A stretch of DNA of 64,000 nucleotides from JAOUEA01 sp963734685. GTDB taxonomy: Bacteria > Actinomycetota > UBA4738 > HRBIN12. The position numbers were made by a program, and so were the translations under genes. Under the pieces are notes generated by a model that searched no databases, was not told where the DNA came from, and was given only the letters and a program-made list of their open reading frames with translations. How positions within the stretch are numbered: the first letter of the stretch is position 1; each line of letters starts with the position of its first letter. Location of the stretch: contig CAVTIC010000006.1 of assembly GCA_963734685.1 (NCBI GenBank), positions 124,001 to 188,000 of the forward strand. Direction: 5' to 3'. Shown here one piece after another: positions 45,708 to 53,332 of the stretch.

Positions 45708-45738
45708 ATCCTGTCACGGCCAGCCGCCCGCGTGTCAC
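45708..45738 (-). promoter_or_regulatory. Promoter of the AcnX operon (leaderless)
   Basis: On the minus strand GTGACA (45738-45733) and CAGGAT (45713-45708) are 19 bp apart. The GTG at 45701 follows by 6 nt. Confidence 0.5.
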
Positions 45739-45802
45739 GCTGGGCAGCCCGAAGAGACTAGGACCGGAGCGGGGATCGATCGCCCGAGCGAGAGGAGACG
45801 CC

Positions 45803-46462
45803 GTGACGACGCTCAGAGCCGTGATGCTGAACTGCACGCTGAAGTACGCCCCTGAGGTCTCCAACACCGAGGCGCTGATGCTGAAGGTGAAGGAGTGGTG
45901 GGACACGATGGACGTCGAGACCGAGATCGTCCGCGTCACCGACTATCGGGTCCCGTTCGGTGTCAGCTCCGACGAGGGCCAGGGTGACGAGTGGCCGACG
46001 ATCCTCGAGAAGGTGCTGGCCGCCGACATCCTCTGCATCGGCACGCCGATCTGGTTCGGGGTGCGGGGTTCGGTGGCACAGATGGTGATCGAGCGGCTGG
46101 ACGGCACCTACAACGAACGGAACGCGGCCGGACAGTATCCGCTCTACAACAAGGTCGGCTGCGTCGTCGTCACGGGCAACGAGGACGGAGCACACGCAGC
46201 CGCCGAGACCACTCTGTTCAACCTGTCGCACCTGGGATGCGCGATCCCCCCGAACGCCGACACTTACTGGGTGGGCGATGCCGGCCCCGGGCCGAGCTAC
46301 ATCGAGGCGGGCGGTGAGCATCACGCGTACACACAACGCACGACCCGCTGGATGGCCCACAACACCGTGCACCTCGCGCGCATCCTGAAGGCCACCCCGA
46401 TCCCCGCCGAGGGCAACACCTTCGACGACGAGACCGACCACGGTCCGATGCACATCGGGTGA
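45803..46462 (+). CDS. NAD(P)H-dependent FMN reductase / flavodoxin-like protein
   Basis: A 219-residue flavodoxin-fold protein. The N-terminal VMLNCTLK replaces the usual phosphate-binding GS loop, followed by SNTEAL. ADILCIGTPIWFGVRGSVAQ (about 74-93) and VVVTGNEDGAHA match NADPH-dependent FMN reductases such as those of the MdaB/WrbA group. It has AGAGGAGA as Shine-Dalgarno. It is divergent from the AcnX operon. Confidence 0.8.
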   Translation: MTTLRAVMLNCTLKYAPEVSNTEALMLKVKEWWDTMDVETEIVRVTDYRVPFGVSSDEGQGDEWPTILEKVLAADILCIGTPIWFGVRGSVAQMVIERLDGTYNERNAAGQYPLYNKVGCVVVTGNEDGAHAAAETTLFNLSHLGCAIPPNADTYWVGDAGPGPSYIEAGGEHHAYTQRTTRWMAHNTVHLARILKATPIPAEGNTFDDETDHGPMHIG

Positions 46463-46478
46463 CGGCGCGACGGGAGGC

Positions 46479-46484
46479 TACGAT
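46479..46484 (+). promoter_or_regulatory. -10 element of the MBL-fold gene (leaderless)
   Basis: TACGAT ends 6 nt before the GTG at 46491. The gap between the two genes is only 28 nt. Confidence 0.5.
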
Positions 46485-46490
46485 GTCGAG

Positions 46491-47120
46491 GTGTCGCCAC
46501 GCGTCGACCTCGTCAGCACCGTCACGACCTGGGAGTTCCCATCCGGTCTCGAGGAGGTGCAGAACAACGTCTGGGTCGTCGGCGGCGACGCCGAAGTCGT
46601 CGTGATCGATGCCTCCCACGATGCCGATCCGATCGTCGAAGCCGTTCGAGGGCGGCGGGTGGTCGCGATCGCCTGCACGCATGGCCACTGGGACCATATC
46701 GACGTTGCCTTCGAGCTCCGGGAGGCCGTCGACGCGCCGGTCCTCATGCATCCCGCCGACCGCCCGGTCTGGGATCGCACGTACACGGGTCGCGAGCCCG
46801 ACGGGCCGCTCGCCGAGGGTGATCTGCTGGTCGCCGACGGGGTGGAGCTCCGTGTGTTGCACACCCCGGGTCACACACCGGGGAGCGTGAGCTTCCACCA
46901 CACCGCGAGTCACTCGCTGTTCGACGGCGACACGCTGTTCCCGGGCGGGCCCGGCTCGACGAGCGACGAGCTCGGTGACTTCGAGTTGATCATCGCGTCG
47001 ATCCGAACACGCATCCTGACGATGCCGTCCGAGACCACGATCCATCCGGGTCACGGCAACCCGACCACGGTCGGGGCGGAGGCACCGCACCTGCCCGAGT
47101 GGATCGCGCGGGGCTGGTGA
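46491..47120 (+). CDS. MBL-fold metallo-hydrolase
   Basis: A 209-residue glyoxalase II-like hydrolase. The metal motif THGHWDHID (near residue 64), H in HTPGHTPGS, D in FDGDTLF and a late HPGHG supply a full binuclear zinc site. It is likely a thioester or similar hydrolase of unknown substrate. The nitroreductase gene begins 7 nt downstream. Confidence 0.87.
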   Translation: MSPRVDLVSTVTTWEFPSGLEEVQNNVWVVGGDAEVVVIDASHDADPIVEAVRGRRVVAIACTHGHWDHIDVAFELREAVDAPVLMHPADRPVWDRTYTGREPDGPLAEGDLLVADGVELRVLHTPGHTPGSVSFHHTASHSLFDGDTLFPGGPGSTSDELGDFELIIASIRTRILTMPSETTIHPGHGNPTTVGAEAPHLPEWIARGW

Positions 47121-47127
47121 ACGAGCG

Positions 47128-47793
47128 GTGCCATGCAACCCCGAGCACCAGGTCGTGCCCGCCCCCCGGCGAGACATCGCTCCCGCCGACGCGGAGCGAT
47201 TGGCGCGCGAGTTCCGCGACGAGATGGCGACCCGTCGCACGATCCGCGACTTCGACCCCCGGTCCGTGCCGCCCGAGCTGATCCGCCACGCGATCGCGAC
47301 CGCAGGCACCGCCCCGAGCGGGGCGAACGTGCAGCCCTGGCGGTTCGTGGTCGTGACCGATCCCGCCGTGAAGGCCGCGATCCGAGAAGGCGCCGAGGCC
47401 GAGGAGCGGGAATCCTACGAGGCCGGGCACGACGAATGGCACGACGCCCTGCGCGCGCTCGGCACGGACTGGCGGCAACCGATGCTCACCGATGCGCCGG
47501 TCCTGATCGTGGTCTTCGAGGTCCACCAGAGCGAGTCCGAGTCGAAGCCCTACTACACGAAGGAGTCGGTCGGCATCGCGGTGGGGTTGCTGCTGGCCGC
47601 CTTGCATCGGATGGGGCTCTCGACGCTGACCCACACCCCGAGCCCGATGCGGTTCCTGAACGAGATCGTCGGCCGTCCGCGCAACGAGCGCCCCTTCGTG
47701 GTGATCCCGGTCGGGTATCCGGCCGAGGGCGCCACCGTGCCCGCGATGAACCGCAAACCCCTCGACGAGATCATGGTCTGGATCGACCGGTGA
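47128..47793 (+). CDS. Nitroreductase family FMN oxidoreductase
   Basis: A 221-residue nitroreductase. It has TRRTIRDFDPR near 35-45, GTAPSGANVQPWRFV near 60-74 and a late VVIPVGYPAEGATVP, resembling iodotyrosine-deiodinase-like and BluB-like branches. The reaction is likely flavin-based reduction with NAD(P)H. The GTG at 47128 is chosen as the first start after the MBL stop. Its stop overlaps the next GTG. Confidence 0.85.
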   Translation: MPCNPEHQVVPAPRRDIAPADAERLAREFRDEMATRRTIRDFDPRSVPPELIRHAIATAGTAPSGANVQPWRFVVVTDPAVKAAIREGAEAEERESYEAGHDEWHDALRALGTDWRQPMLTDAPVLIVVFEVHQSESESKPYYTKESVGIAVGLLLAALHRMGLSTLTHTPSPMRFLNEIVGRPRNERPFVVIPVGYPAEGATVPAMNRKPLDEIMVWIDR

Positions 47794-48341
47794 CGCCCGC
47801 CACCCGGTTTGCGCTCGAGCCGGTGACGAACCCGACCGTGCTGCGCCTGCACGTCGACGAAGAACTCACCTCGCGCACGATCGCCACGTGTCCGCCCGGG
47901 GAGCCACCCCCGCAGCTCGCACCCCTGCTCGACCTGGAGGGCGTTCGCTCGCTGGACCTGCACCGGTACCGTGCTCGCCTGAACCTCGACGCCGACGCCG
48001 ACGCCGACGCCCACGTCGTTGCGGCCCGGGTATCCGACGCGATCGTCCATCTGTTCGGCGTTGCCGTCGAGCTTCCGTTCGACGAAGGACCGAAAGCCTT
48101 CGAGTCGGCGGGGAGTGGCCCCCGGCGGGTGGCCGAGAGCCACGAGATGGCCGAGCGTTCCGGCGACGTGCGTCTGTTGGCTCTGTTCGACGTCGACGGA
48201 GTCGCCGAGGCGATCGCGGGTGAGGGACTCGTGCTGGTGCGTCTCGGGCGGCTGTTCGCTTGGGACGAGCCCATGCGCAACCGGGTCAGTGCCGCCGTCG
48301 CGGCGGGTGGCTCCGGGGCATACAGGTCCGGCACGGACTAG
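47790..48341 (+). CDS. Hypothetical protein with NifU-N/Nfu-like repeats
   Basis: A 183-residue protein. The first half (VTNPTVLRLHVDEE, LLDLEGVRSLDLHRYRARL) has the strand-helix pattern of the Nfu N-terminal domain (PF08712). The second half has a similar DVDGVAEAIAGEGLVLVRLG unit, so it may be a tandem duplication. No cysteine pair for cluster binding is present. The GTG overlaps the nitroreductase stop. The 3' end meets the convergent phosphodiesterase gene (4-nt overlap). Confidence 0.5.
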   Translation: MTPATRFALEPVTNPTVLRLHVDEELTSRTIATCPPGEPPPQLAPLLDLEGVRSLDLHRYRARLNLDADADADAHVVAARVSDAIVHLFGVAVELPFDEGPKAFESAGSGPRRVAESHEMAERSGDVRLLALFDVDGVAEAIAGEGLVLVRLGRLFAWDEPMRNRVSAAVAAGGSGAYRSGTD

Positions 48342-50074
48342 GCGAGTTCGGGGATCCCGTCGGGATCGCCGTCGGCGTAGGCGGTTCCGCCGTAGCCGGT
48401 GAGGTCCTTCGCTGCGAGCGACTCGAGGAAGGTCGTGCCGAACACCGCTGCGAACTCCTTCTGGTCGAGCAGATCCTGTTCGACCGCGCTGCGCGGCACG
48501 TAGGCGCCGACGTTCTGGCGGTAGCGGTAGTCGGCGAGCGAGGCCGCGACGTCCTCGATCGTGGCGCCACCGTTGTCGCCCAGCCGGTCCACGTTCAGGA
48601 AGACCTCCGAGGGCACGACGCTCTCGACCACGCCGGTCACGCCCGAGAACCGCGACTCGATGAACCGCTCGAGCTGGATCGGGTCGAGGCGCACGCCGCC
48701 GACGGAGTCGGGGAGCGGGCACTGCCCGTGGTCGGCCGTGACGATCAGCACGTACTCGCCCGGGAATCGCTCGTCGAGCATGCGTCGAAGGCGTCCGAGC
48801 TGCTCGTCGACGGCGCGCAGCTGCAGTCCCGTCCACTTCGAACCCATGCCGTACACGTGCCCCGTGTAGTCCGGCGACTTGTAGGTCGTGTACAGCAGGT
48901 CGGTGGTGCCCGTCTGCCCGATCGGCTCGGAGTCGAACGCCGCTTCGATCACGTCGCCCTGGTACCGCACGATCGGCGGCCGGCAGCACGGCGACTGGCG
49001 GCCGACGGGCGTGAACCGCGAGTCCCACCCCGGGTCGACGAACTCGTCGAGGTAGCGCTGGTAGTCCTCGGGCATGGGCATCGAGGCGGGAAGCCGGTAC
49101 AACTCGGGGTTGTGCGGCTGCCAGGTCGCGGTGCCGTCCTCGTCCCAGTAGACGCCCACGGGCAGGTCACCGCCGGGGCGATCCCGACCGCCGTAGCCCA
49201 GCATGCCGAGGTGCCAGACCTGGTAACCGATCTGGCCGACCCAGGCCGAGCCGCCCGTCTCCTCGTGCCAGAGATCGGCGAGCGTCGGGATCCAGATGTC
49301 GCCAGGCTGCGCCTCGCCCGGCGTGTCGTAGGCCTTGCGCACGGTGCCCAGCTCGTCGCGCAGGTTGTGGCCGGTGATGCCGTGCTGGTTCGGGAACGTC
49401 CCTGTACCGATCGTCGCGTGCGCACACGCGGTGACCGCCGGGAACGACCCGACGATCGCGTTGCGGAAGTTCGCGCTCGTGCCCATGAGGGCCCGGAGCT
49501 CCGGCCAATCGTCGGGGAAGGCCTCCAGCACGTTCCAGCCGCCGCCGTCGATCACATAGGTCACGATCACCTTCGGGCGCCGGAGAGACCGGGTGATCCC
49601 GAGCGGGAGCGGGCGCCCTTCGCGGTCGTCGGGCAGACCATCGAAGCCCATCAGCTGCGCGGTGGTGGAAGCGAGATCGGCAAGGGTCACTCGCCCGTTT
49701 GAGTCGCTCGCCACGACGAGTTCCGGAGCGTGCACGAGCAGCGGGATGCGCTGCAGGTACATCCACACGCTCGCGTGGCTCGTGCGCGGGTCCTGCGGCA
49801 CGAGCGAGAGCGACTCCTGCGGGTAGTTCGAGCTGTTGTAGGGGCCGAGCAGGAGTTGCAGGTCGCCCGCGCGCCGCGGGATGAACGTACGGCGCACGAG
49901 TTCCATGTACTCCGAGCCCAGGTCGGTGGCCATCGCTTCCTGGATCGGGCGGGGGTCGGGGCGGCCGAACTTGCGGGCCGCCCACCCGATCGAGGGCCCG
50001 GCGACCGCCCACGCGATCCCGCCGAGCCCCGCGGCCACCAGCAGGTTGCGGCGTCCGGGGTCGGTGTTCGGCAT
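48338..50074 (-). CDS. Secreted type I phosphodiesterase / alkaline-phosphatase superfamily protein
   Basis: A 578-residue protein with an N-terminal twin-arginine-like segment (PGRRNLLVAAGLGG) that suggests export. The catalytic core begins with VIDGGGWN (metal Asp), then a FPAVTACAHATIGTG nucleophile region, and later TADHGQ (metal D-H). This is the nucleotide pyrophosphatase/phosphodiesterase fold. Around 150 residues precede the core. The ATG is joined to the end of a small membrane ORF (TGATG) that is in a disrupted frame. Confidence 0.82.
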   Translation of the reverse strand: MPNTDPGRRNLLVAAGLGGIAWAVAGPSIGWAARKFGRPDPRPIQEAMATDLGSEYMELVRRTFIPRRAGDLQLLLGPYNSSNYPQESLSLVPQDPRTSHASVWMYLQRIPLLVHAPELVVASDSNGRVTLADLASTTAQLMGFDGLPDDREGRPLPLGITRSLRRPKVIVTYVIDGGGWNVLEAFPDDWPELRALMGTSANFRNAIVGSFPAVTACAHATIGTGTFPNQHGITGHNLRDELGTVRKAYDTPGEAQPGDIWIPTLADLWHEETGGSAWVGQIGYQVWHLGMLGYGGRDRPGGDLPVGVYWDEDGTATWQPHNPELYRLPASMPMPEDYQRYLDEFVDPGWDSRFTPVGRQSPCCRPPIVRYQGDVIEAAFDSEPIGQTGTTDLLYTTYKSPDYTGHVYGMGSKWTGLQLRAVDEQLGRLRRMLDERFPGEYVLIVTADHGQCPLPDSVGGVRLDPIQLERFIESRFSGVTGVVESVVPSEVFLNVDRLGDNGGATIEDVAASLADYRYRQNVGAYVPRSAVEQDLLDQKEFAAVFGTTFLESLAAKDLTGYGGTAYADGDPDGIPELA

Positions 50075-50243
50075 CAGTGGCGCGTCCCGGTCCCCAGACC
50101 GCGATCGCGAGCCCGAGCGCGAGGGTGATGAGGCCGACGGCCACGCCGAGCACCCACGAACCAGCCATGCCGATCGCGAGTCCGACGAGCCCTGCGAGGA
50201 ACGCGAAGACGATCAGGGCACGGGAGTCAGGACGCCGTTCCAT
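50075..50243 (-). CDS. Small two-helix membrane protein, frame disrupted at its 3' end
   Basis: ATG at 50243 follows GGAG by 6 nt and encodes about 56 residues with two helices (near 9-27 and 30-50). In the given sequence the frame has no stop and runs on into the next gene. A TGA overlapping the phosphodiesterase ATG (50076-50074) lies in the adjacent frame, and one added base in the GGGG/GGG runs near 50090 would bring it into frame. I therefore read it as a real small gene with an indel or sequence error. Function is unknown. Confidence 0.45.
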
Positions 50244-50320
50244 GGATGGCTCCATGTTCCCAGAGCCGTCGCCGGGGGGCACGAACGACGTGTGGCGTTC
50301 CCGTTGCGGGACGTCTGCGC

Positions 50321-51514
50321 CTACGTGCGCTTGCGGTCGAGGTCGAGGAAGGGCAACTGGACGACGGTCGCGCCGACCTTGCCGCGCTCGCCCTCGACGC
50401 TCCATTCGACGGACGGTCGCGTGCCCGGCTTCGCGTGGCCCCTGTCGACCGAGCCGAAACCGACCATCTTCTTGATCGTCGTGCCCCAGGTGATCGAGGT
50501 GACGCGGCCGATCTGCCTCCCGTCCTCGTAGACGGGGACCGGCGCGCGGTGGACGAACGGGCTGATCGCCGGCGCCTGGCCGTGCTTCGCGTACATCGCC
50601 TCGATGCCTAGCCAGTCGAGCTCGAGGCCGACCAGGCGGCGACCGGGACCCCCTGCGGCGTGCTCGGCGCGCAGGGCACGACGTCCGGTGAAGTCGGCGG
50701 CCTTGCCGAGGTCCACGAGCGGCTCGAACCCGAGCTCGAACGGCGAGTACTGCTGTTCGGGCGCCACCGCGTGACGGGCGCTCGTGTACTCGGCCTCGAT
50801 CAGGATGAGGCCGGCTTCCACGCGGGCGACGTCCATCGCGTTGATGCCCACGGGGTAGATGCCGTAGCGCTCGCCCACCTCGAAGATCCGGTCCCAGACG
50901 GGCAGCGCCTGGTCGGCCGCCATCCAGAGCTCGTAGCCGCGGTCGCCGGTGTAGCCGGTGCGGGTCACGTCGACCTCGACGCCGGCGATCTCGGTCATGC
51001 GGCGACCGAAGTACTTCAGGTCGATCCAGTCCTGGCCGGTGGCGTCCTGCAACACCTCGCGGCTGAGGCGCCCTTGCAGCGCGAGCGCGGCGGTGCGGTC
51101 GCTGATGTCGTCGATCTCGACGTCGAGACCGGTGGCGTTCAGCACGAACCAGCGGTAACAGGGGTCGGCGGCGGTGATGCGGTAGGTCGTGTCGTCGAGG
51201 CGGGCGATCGTGCCGTCATCGAGGACCTTCCCCTCCTCGTCGCACCAGGGGGAGTAGAAGACGCGGTCGACCCGCAACTTCGTCATGTCGCGGGTCATCA
51301 CGCGGTCGAGCAGGCGCTGCGCGTCGGCGCCGCGGATCTCGTACTTGTACAGCGGGCTGATGTCGATCACGGAGGCGGCTTCGCGGATCGCGCTGTACTC
51401 GATGTCGTGGAAGTCGGCGTAGACCGGCACCGAGAAGTACCCGGACCACTCGCCCCAGGCCATCTTCGAGTTCAGCGCTTCCTGTCGCGGGAAGAACGCG
51501 GTGGGCACGCTCAC
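50321..51514 (-). CDS. GcvT-like folate-dependent aminomethyltransferase/demethylase
   Basis: A 397-residue GcvT-fold protein. Residues FHDIEYSAIREAASVIDIS open the family fold, LLDRVMTRDM follows, then ALQGRLSREVL, RTGYTGDRGYELW (folate-contacting) and a C-terminal barrel domain from about 300 (GRVTSITWG). The family moves methyl or methylene units from amines or sulfonium compounds to tetrahydrofolate. There are no gcvH/gcvP genes here, so it is unlikely to be the glycine-cleavage T protein. The GTG at 51514 has AAGGAGG 7 nt upstream. It is divergent from the FAD oxidoreductases, with two operator-like repeats between. Confidence 0.82.
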   Translation of the reverse strand: MSVPTAFFPRQEALNSKMAWGEWSGYFSVPVYADFHDIEYSAIREAASVIDISPLYKYEIRGADAQRLLDRVMTRDMTKLRVDRVFYSPWCDEEGKVLDDGTIARLDDTTYRITAADPCYRWFVLNATGLDVEIDDISDRTAALALQGRLSREVLQDATGQDWIDLKYFGRRMTEIAGVEVDVTRTGYTGDRGYELWMAADQALPVWDRIFEVGERYGIYPVGINAMDVARVEAGLILIEAEYTSARHAVAPEQQYSPFELGFEPLVDLGKAADFTGRRALRAEHAAGGPGRRLVGLELDWLGIEAMYAKHGQAPAISPFVHRAPVPVYEDGRQIGRVTSITWGTTIKKMVGFGSVDRGHAKPGTRPSVEWSVEGERGKVGATVVQLPFLDLDRKRT

Positions 51515-51607
51515 GGATCGACCTCCTTGACGACGCCAGGGTGAGCGCCGGGCGCTCGACGAAGGGTAGGGTATCCGACCACCAACAGGCCGCGGCACGG
51601 AGAGGAC

Positions 51608-51620
51608 TGACCTCAAGTCA
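51608..51620. promoter_or_regulatory. Operator-like repeat, copy 1
   Basis: TGACCTCAAGTCA has TGAC/GTCA arms around CTCAA. An identical 13-bp copy occurs 91 bp downstream. This copy lies just upstream of the promoter for the FAD oxidoreductase gene, a typical activator or repressor position. Confidence 0.55.
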
Positions 51621-51628
51621 AAGGGCCC

Positions 51629-51658
51629 TTGGTGACCCCTCGGGCCCCCGGATAGCAT
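51629..51658 (+). promoter_or_regulatory. Promoter of the tandem FAD oxidoreductase genes
   Basis: TTGGTG (51629-51634) and TAGCAT (51653-51658) are 18 bp apart. They predict a start near 51665 and a leader of about 65 nt containing operator copy 2 and AAGGAG. Confidence 0.5.
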
Positions 51659-51698
51659 TGGCGATCGGCGGACCCGAGCCGCGTGCAGGGCGCTCGCT

Positions 51699-51711
51699 TG
51701 ACCTCAAGTCA
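51699..51711. promoter_or_regulatory. Operator-like repeat, copy 2
   Basis: This is an exact copy of TGACCTCAAGTCA, in the predicted 5' leader of the oxidoreductase gene. The two copies bracket the promoter, which suits a looping or roadblock repressor. The regulator is not in the window. Confidence 0.55.
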
Positions 51712-51730
51712 CCCGTCGAAGGAGTTGTTC

Positions 51731-53332
51731 ATGGCGAAGCGGTATGACGCGGTCGTGATCGGAGGCGGGCACAACGGCCTCGTGAACGCCGCGTACCTCG
51801 CGAAGGCCGGGCTGAAGGTGCTCGTGCTCGAGCGCCGGCACATACTGGGGGGCGCCACGCTCACCGAGGAGATCGTGCCGGGGTTCAAGTTCTCGGTCTT
51901 CAGCTACGTCGTCTCGTTGCTGCGACCCGAGATCATCCGCGACCTGCAGCTCCCGAAGCACGGGCTCGAGATCCTGCCGCTCGACGGCACGATCACACCG
52001 CTCGAGGACGACTACCTCTGGCGTGTGAACGACCACGGCAAGAACGTACGGGAGCTCCGCCGCTGGAGCCTGAACGACGCCGAGGTCTACGAGGAGTACG
52101 GCCAACTGATGGCCGAGATGGGCCGGTTCATCAAGCCGATCCTGTCGATCGCGCCGCCCGACACCGGCAAGATCACGCCGGGCCACTGGCTGCCGCTGGG
52201 GCCGCTCGCCAAGGCCTTCAAGGACCTTCCGAAGAAGATGCAGTCCACGTTCATCCAGCTGATGACGATGAGCGCGGCCGACTTCCTCGACCAGTGGTTC
52301 GAGACCGAGCCGCTCAAGGCGACGATGAGCGCCTCGGGCATCATCGGCACGTTCCAAGGGCCCCGGTCACCCGGCACGGCCTACGTGCTGCTGCACCACT
52401 ACATGGGCGAGATCGACGGCGCGTTCCGCGCGTGGGGCGTGCCGCGCGGTGGCACCGGCTCGGTCGCCTACGCGATCGCGAACAGCGCCTTGTCGCTCGG
52501 TGTGGAGATCCGCACGGAGGCGGGCGTCTCGCACATCACGACCGTGGGCGACCGCACCACCGGCGTCGTGCTCGAGTCGGGCGAGGAGATCGAGGCCGAC
52601 GTCGTGATGAGCTCGCTCGACTCGCGGCAGACGTTCATCAACCTGCTCGACGAACACGACCTCGAGCCGTCGTTCCGCGACGAGGTGATGCGCTACAAGT
52701 ACCGCGGCTCGAGCGGCAAGGTGAACCTGGCGTTGAGCGGTCTGCCCGAATTGGCGTGCAAGCCGGGCGTCGGCCCGTGGCTGCGCGGCGCGATCTCGTT
52801 CTCGCCGTCGCTCGACTACATGGAGCGCGCCTACGACGACGCGAAGTACGGCCGGCCCTCGAAGCGTCCATACATCGACTGCATCATGCCGACGCTCGTC
52901 GACCCCACGATGGCGCCTCCCGGCAAGCACGTGATGAGCTGCTTCGTGCAGTACGCGCCGTACCACCTCGAGAACGGCCAGCAGTGGGACGACGCCAAGC
53001 GCGAGGCCTTCGGCGAGAACGTGATCGACACGCTCGAGGAGCGGTTCCCGAACATCCGGTCGCTGATCGAGGGCCACCAGTTCGTGACGCCCAAGGACAT
53101 CGAGGACATCACGGGCTTGAGCGAGGGGAACATCTTCGCCGGGGAGCTCTCGCTCGAGCAGCTGTTCTTCAACCGGCCGGTGCCCGGCTGGGCGCGATAC
53201 GAGACGCCGGTGAAGGACCTGTGGATGTGCGGCTCCGCGACGCACCCGGGCGGCGGCATCATGGGCGCGCCCGGCATGATCGCAGCGCGTGAGTACCTGA
53301 AGCAGCGCAAGCGCGGAAGGAGGGCGGCGTAG
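51731..53332 (+). CDS. FAD-dependent oxidoreductase, PYROXD2/phytoene-desaturase-like (1)
   Basis: A 533-residue flavoprotein. The dinucleotide fold begins at VVIGGGHNGLVNAAYLAKAG and the second glycine motif is VLERRHILGGATLTEE. A late CGSATHPGGGIMGAPG closes the FAD site. This is the PYROXD2-like branch, not a carotenoid operon, since no phytoene synthase is nearby. An AAGGAG precedes the ATG. A paralogue starts directly after its stop. Amine or related C-N oxidation is possible from context. Confidence 0.85.
   Translation: MAKRYDAVVIGGGHNGLVNAAYLAKAGLKVLVLERRHILGGATLTEEIVPGFKFSVFSYVVSLLRPEIIRDLQLPKHGLEILPLDGTITPLEDDYLWRVNDHGKNVRELRRWSLNDAEVYEEYGQLMAEMGRFIKPILSIAPPDTGKITPGHWLPLGPLAKAFKDLPKKMQSTFIQLMTMSAADFLDQWFETEPLKATMSASGIIGTFQGPRSPGTAYVLLHHYMGEIDGAFRAWGVPRGGTGSVAYAIANSALSLGVEIRTEAGVSHITTVGDRTTGVVLESGEEIEADVVMSSLDSRQTFINLLDEHDLEPSFRDEVMRYKYRGSSGKVNLALSGLPELACKPGVGPWLRGAISFSPSLDYMERAYDDAKYGRPSKRPYIDCIMPTLVDPTMAPPGKHVMSCFVQYAPYHLENGQQWDDAKREAFGENVIDTLEERFPNIRSLIEGHQFVTPKDIEDITGLSEGNIFAGELSLEQLFFNRPVPGWARYETPVKDLWMCGSATHPGGGIMGAPGMIAAREYLKQRKRGRRAA

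Noticed and set aside
50321..51514. Glycine-cleavage T protein or DMSP demethylase as a firm name
   Set aside because: No gcvH or gcvP is nearby and I see no DmdA-specific motif, so only the folate-dependent GcvT-like fold is claimed.
51698..51711. TTGACC as a -35 element or a MerR/SoxR-type promoter
   Set aside because: No -10 hexamer lies 17-19 bp downstream (that region holds the Shine-Dalgarno), and the second half-site of a MerR dyad is absent.
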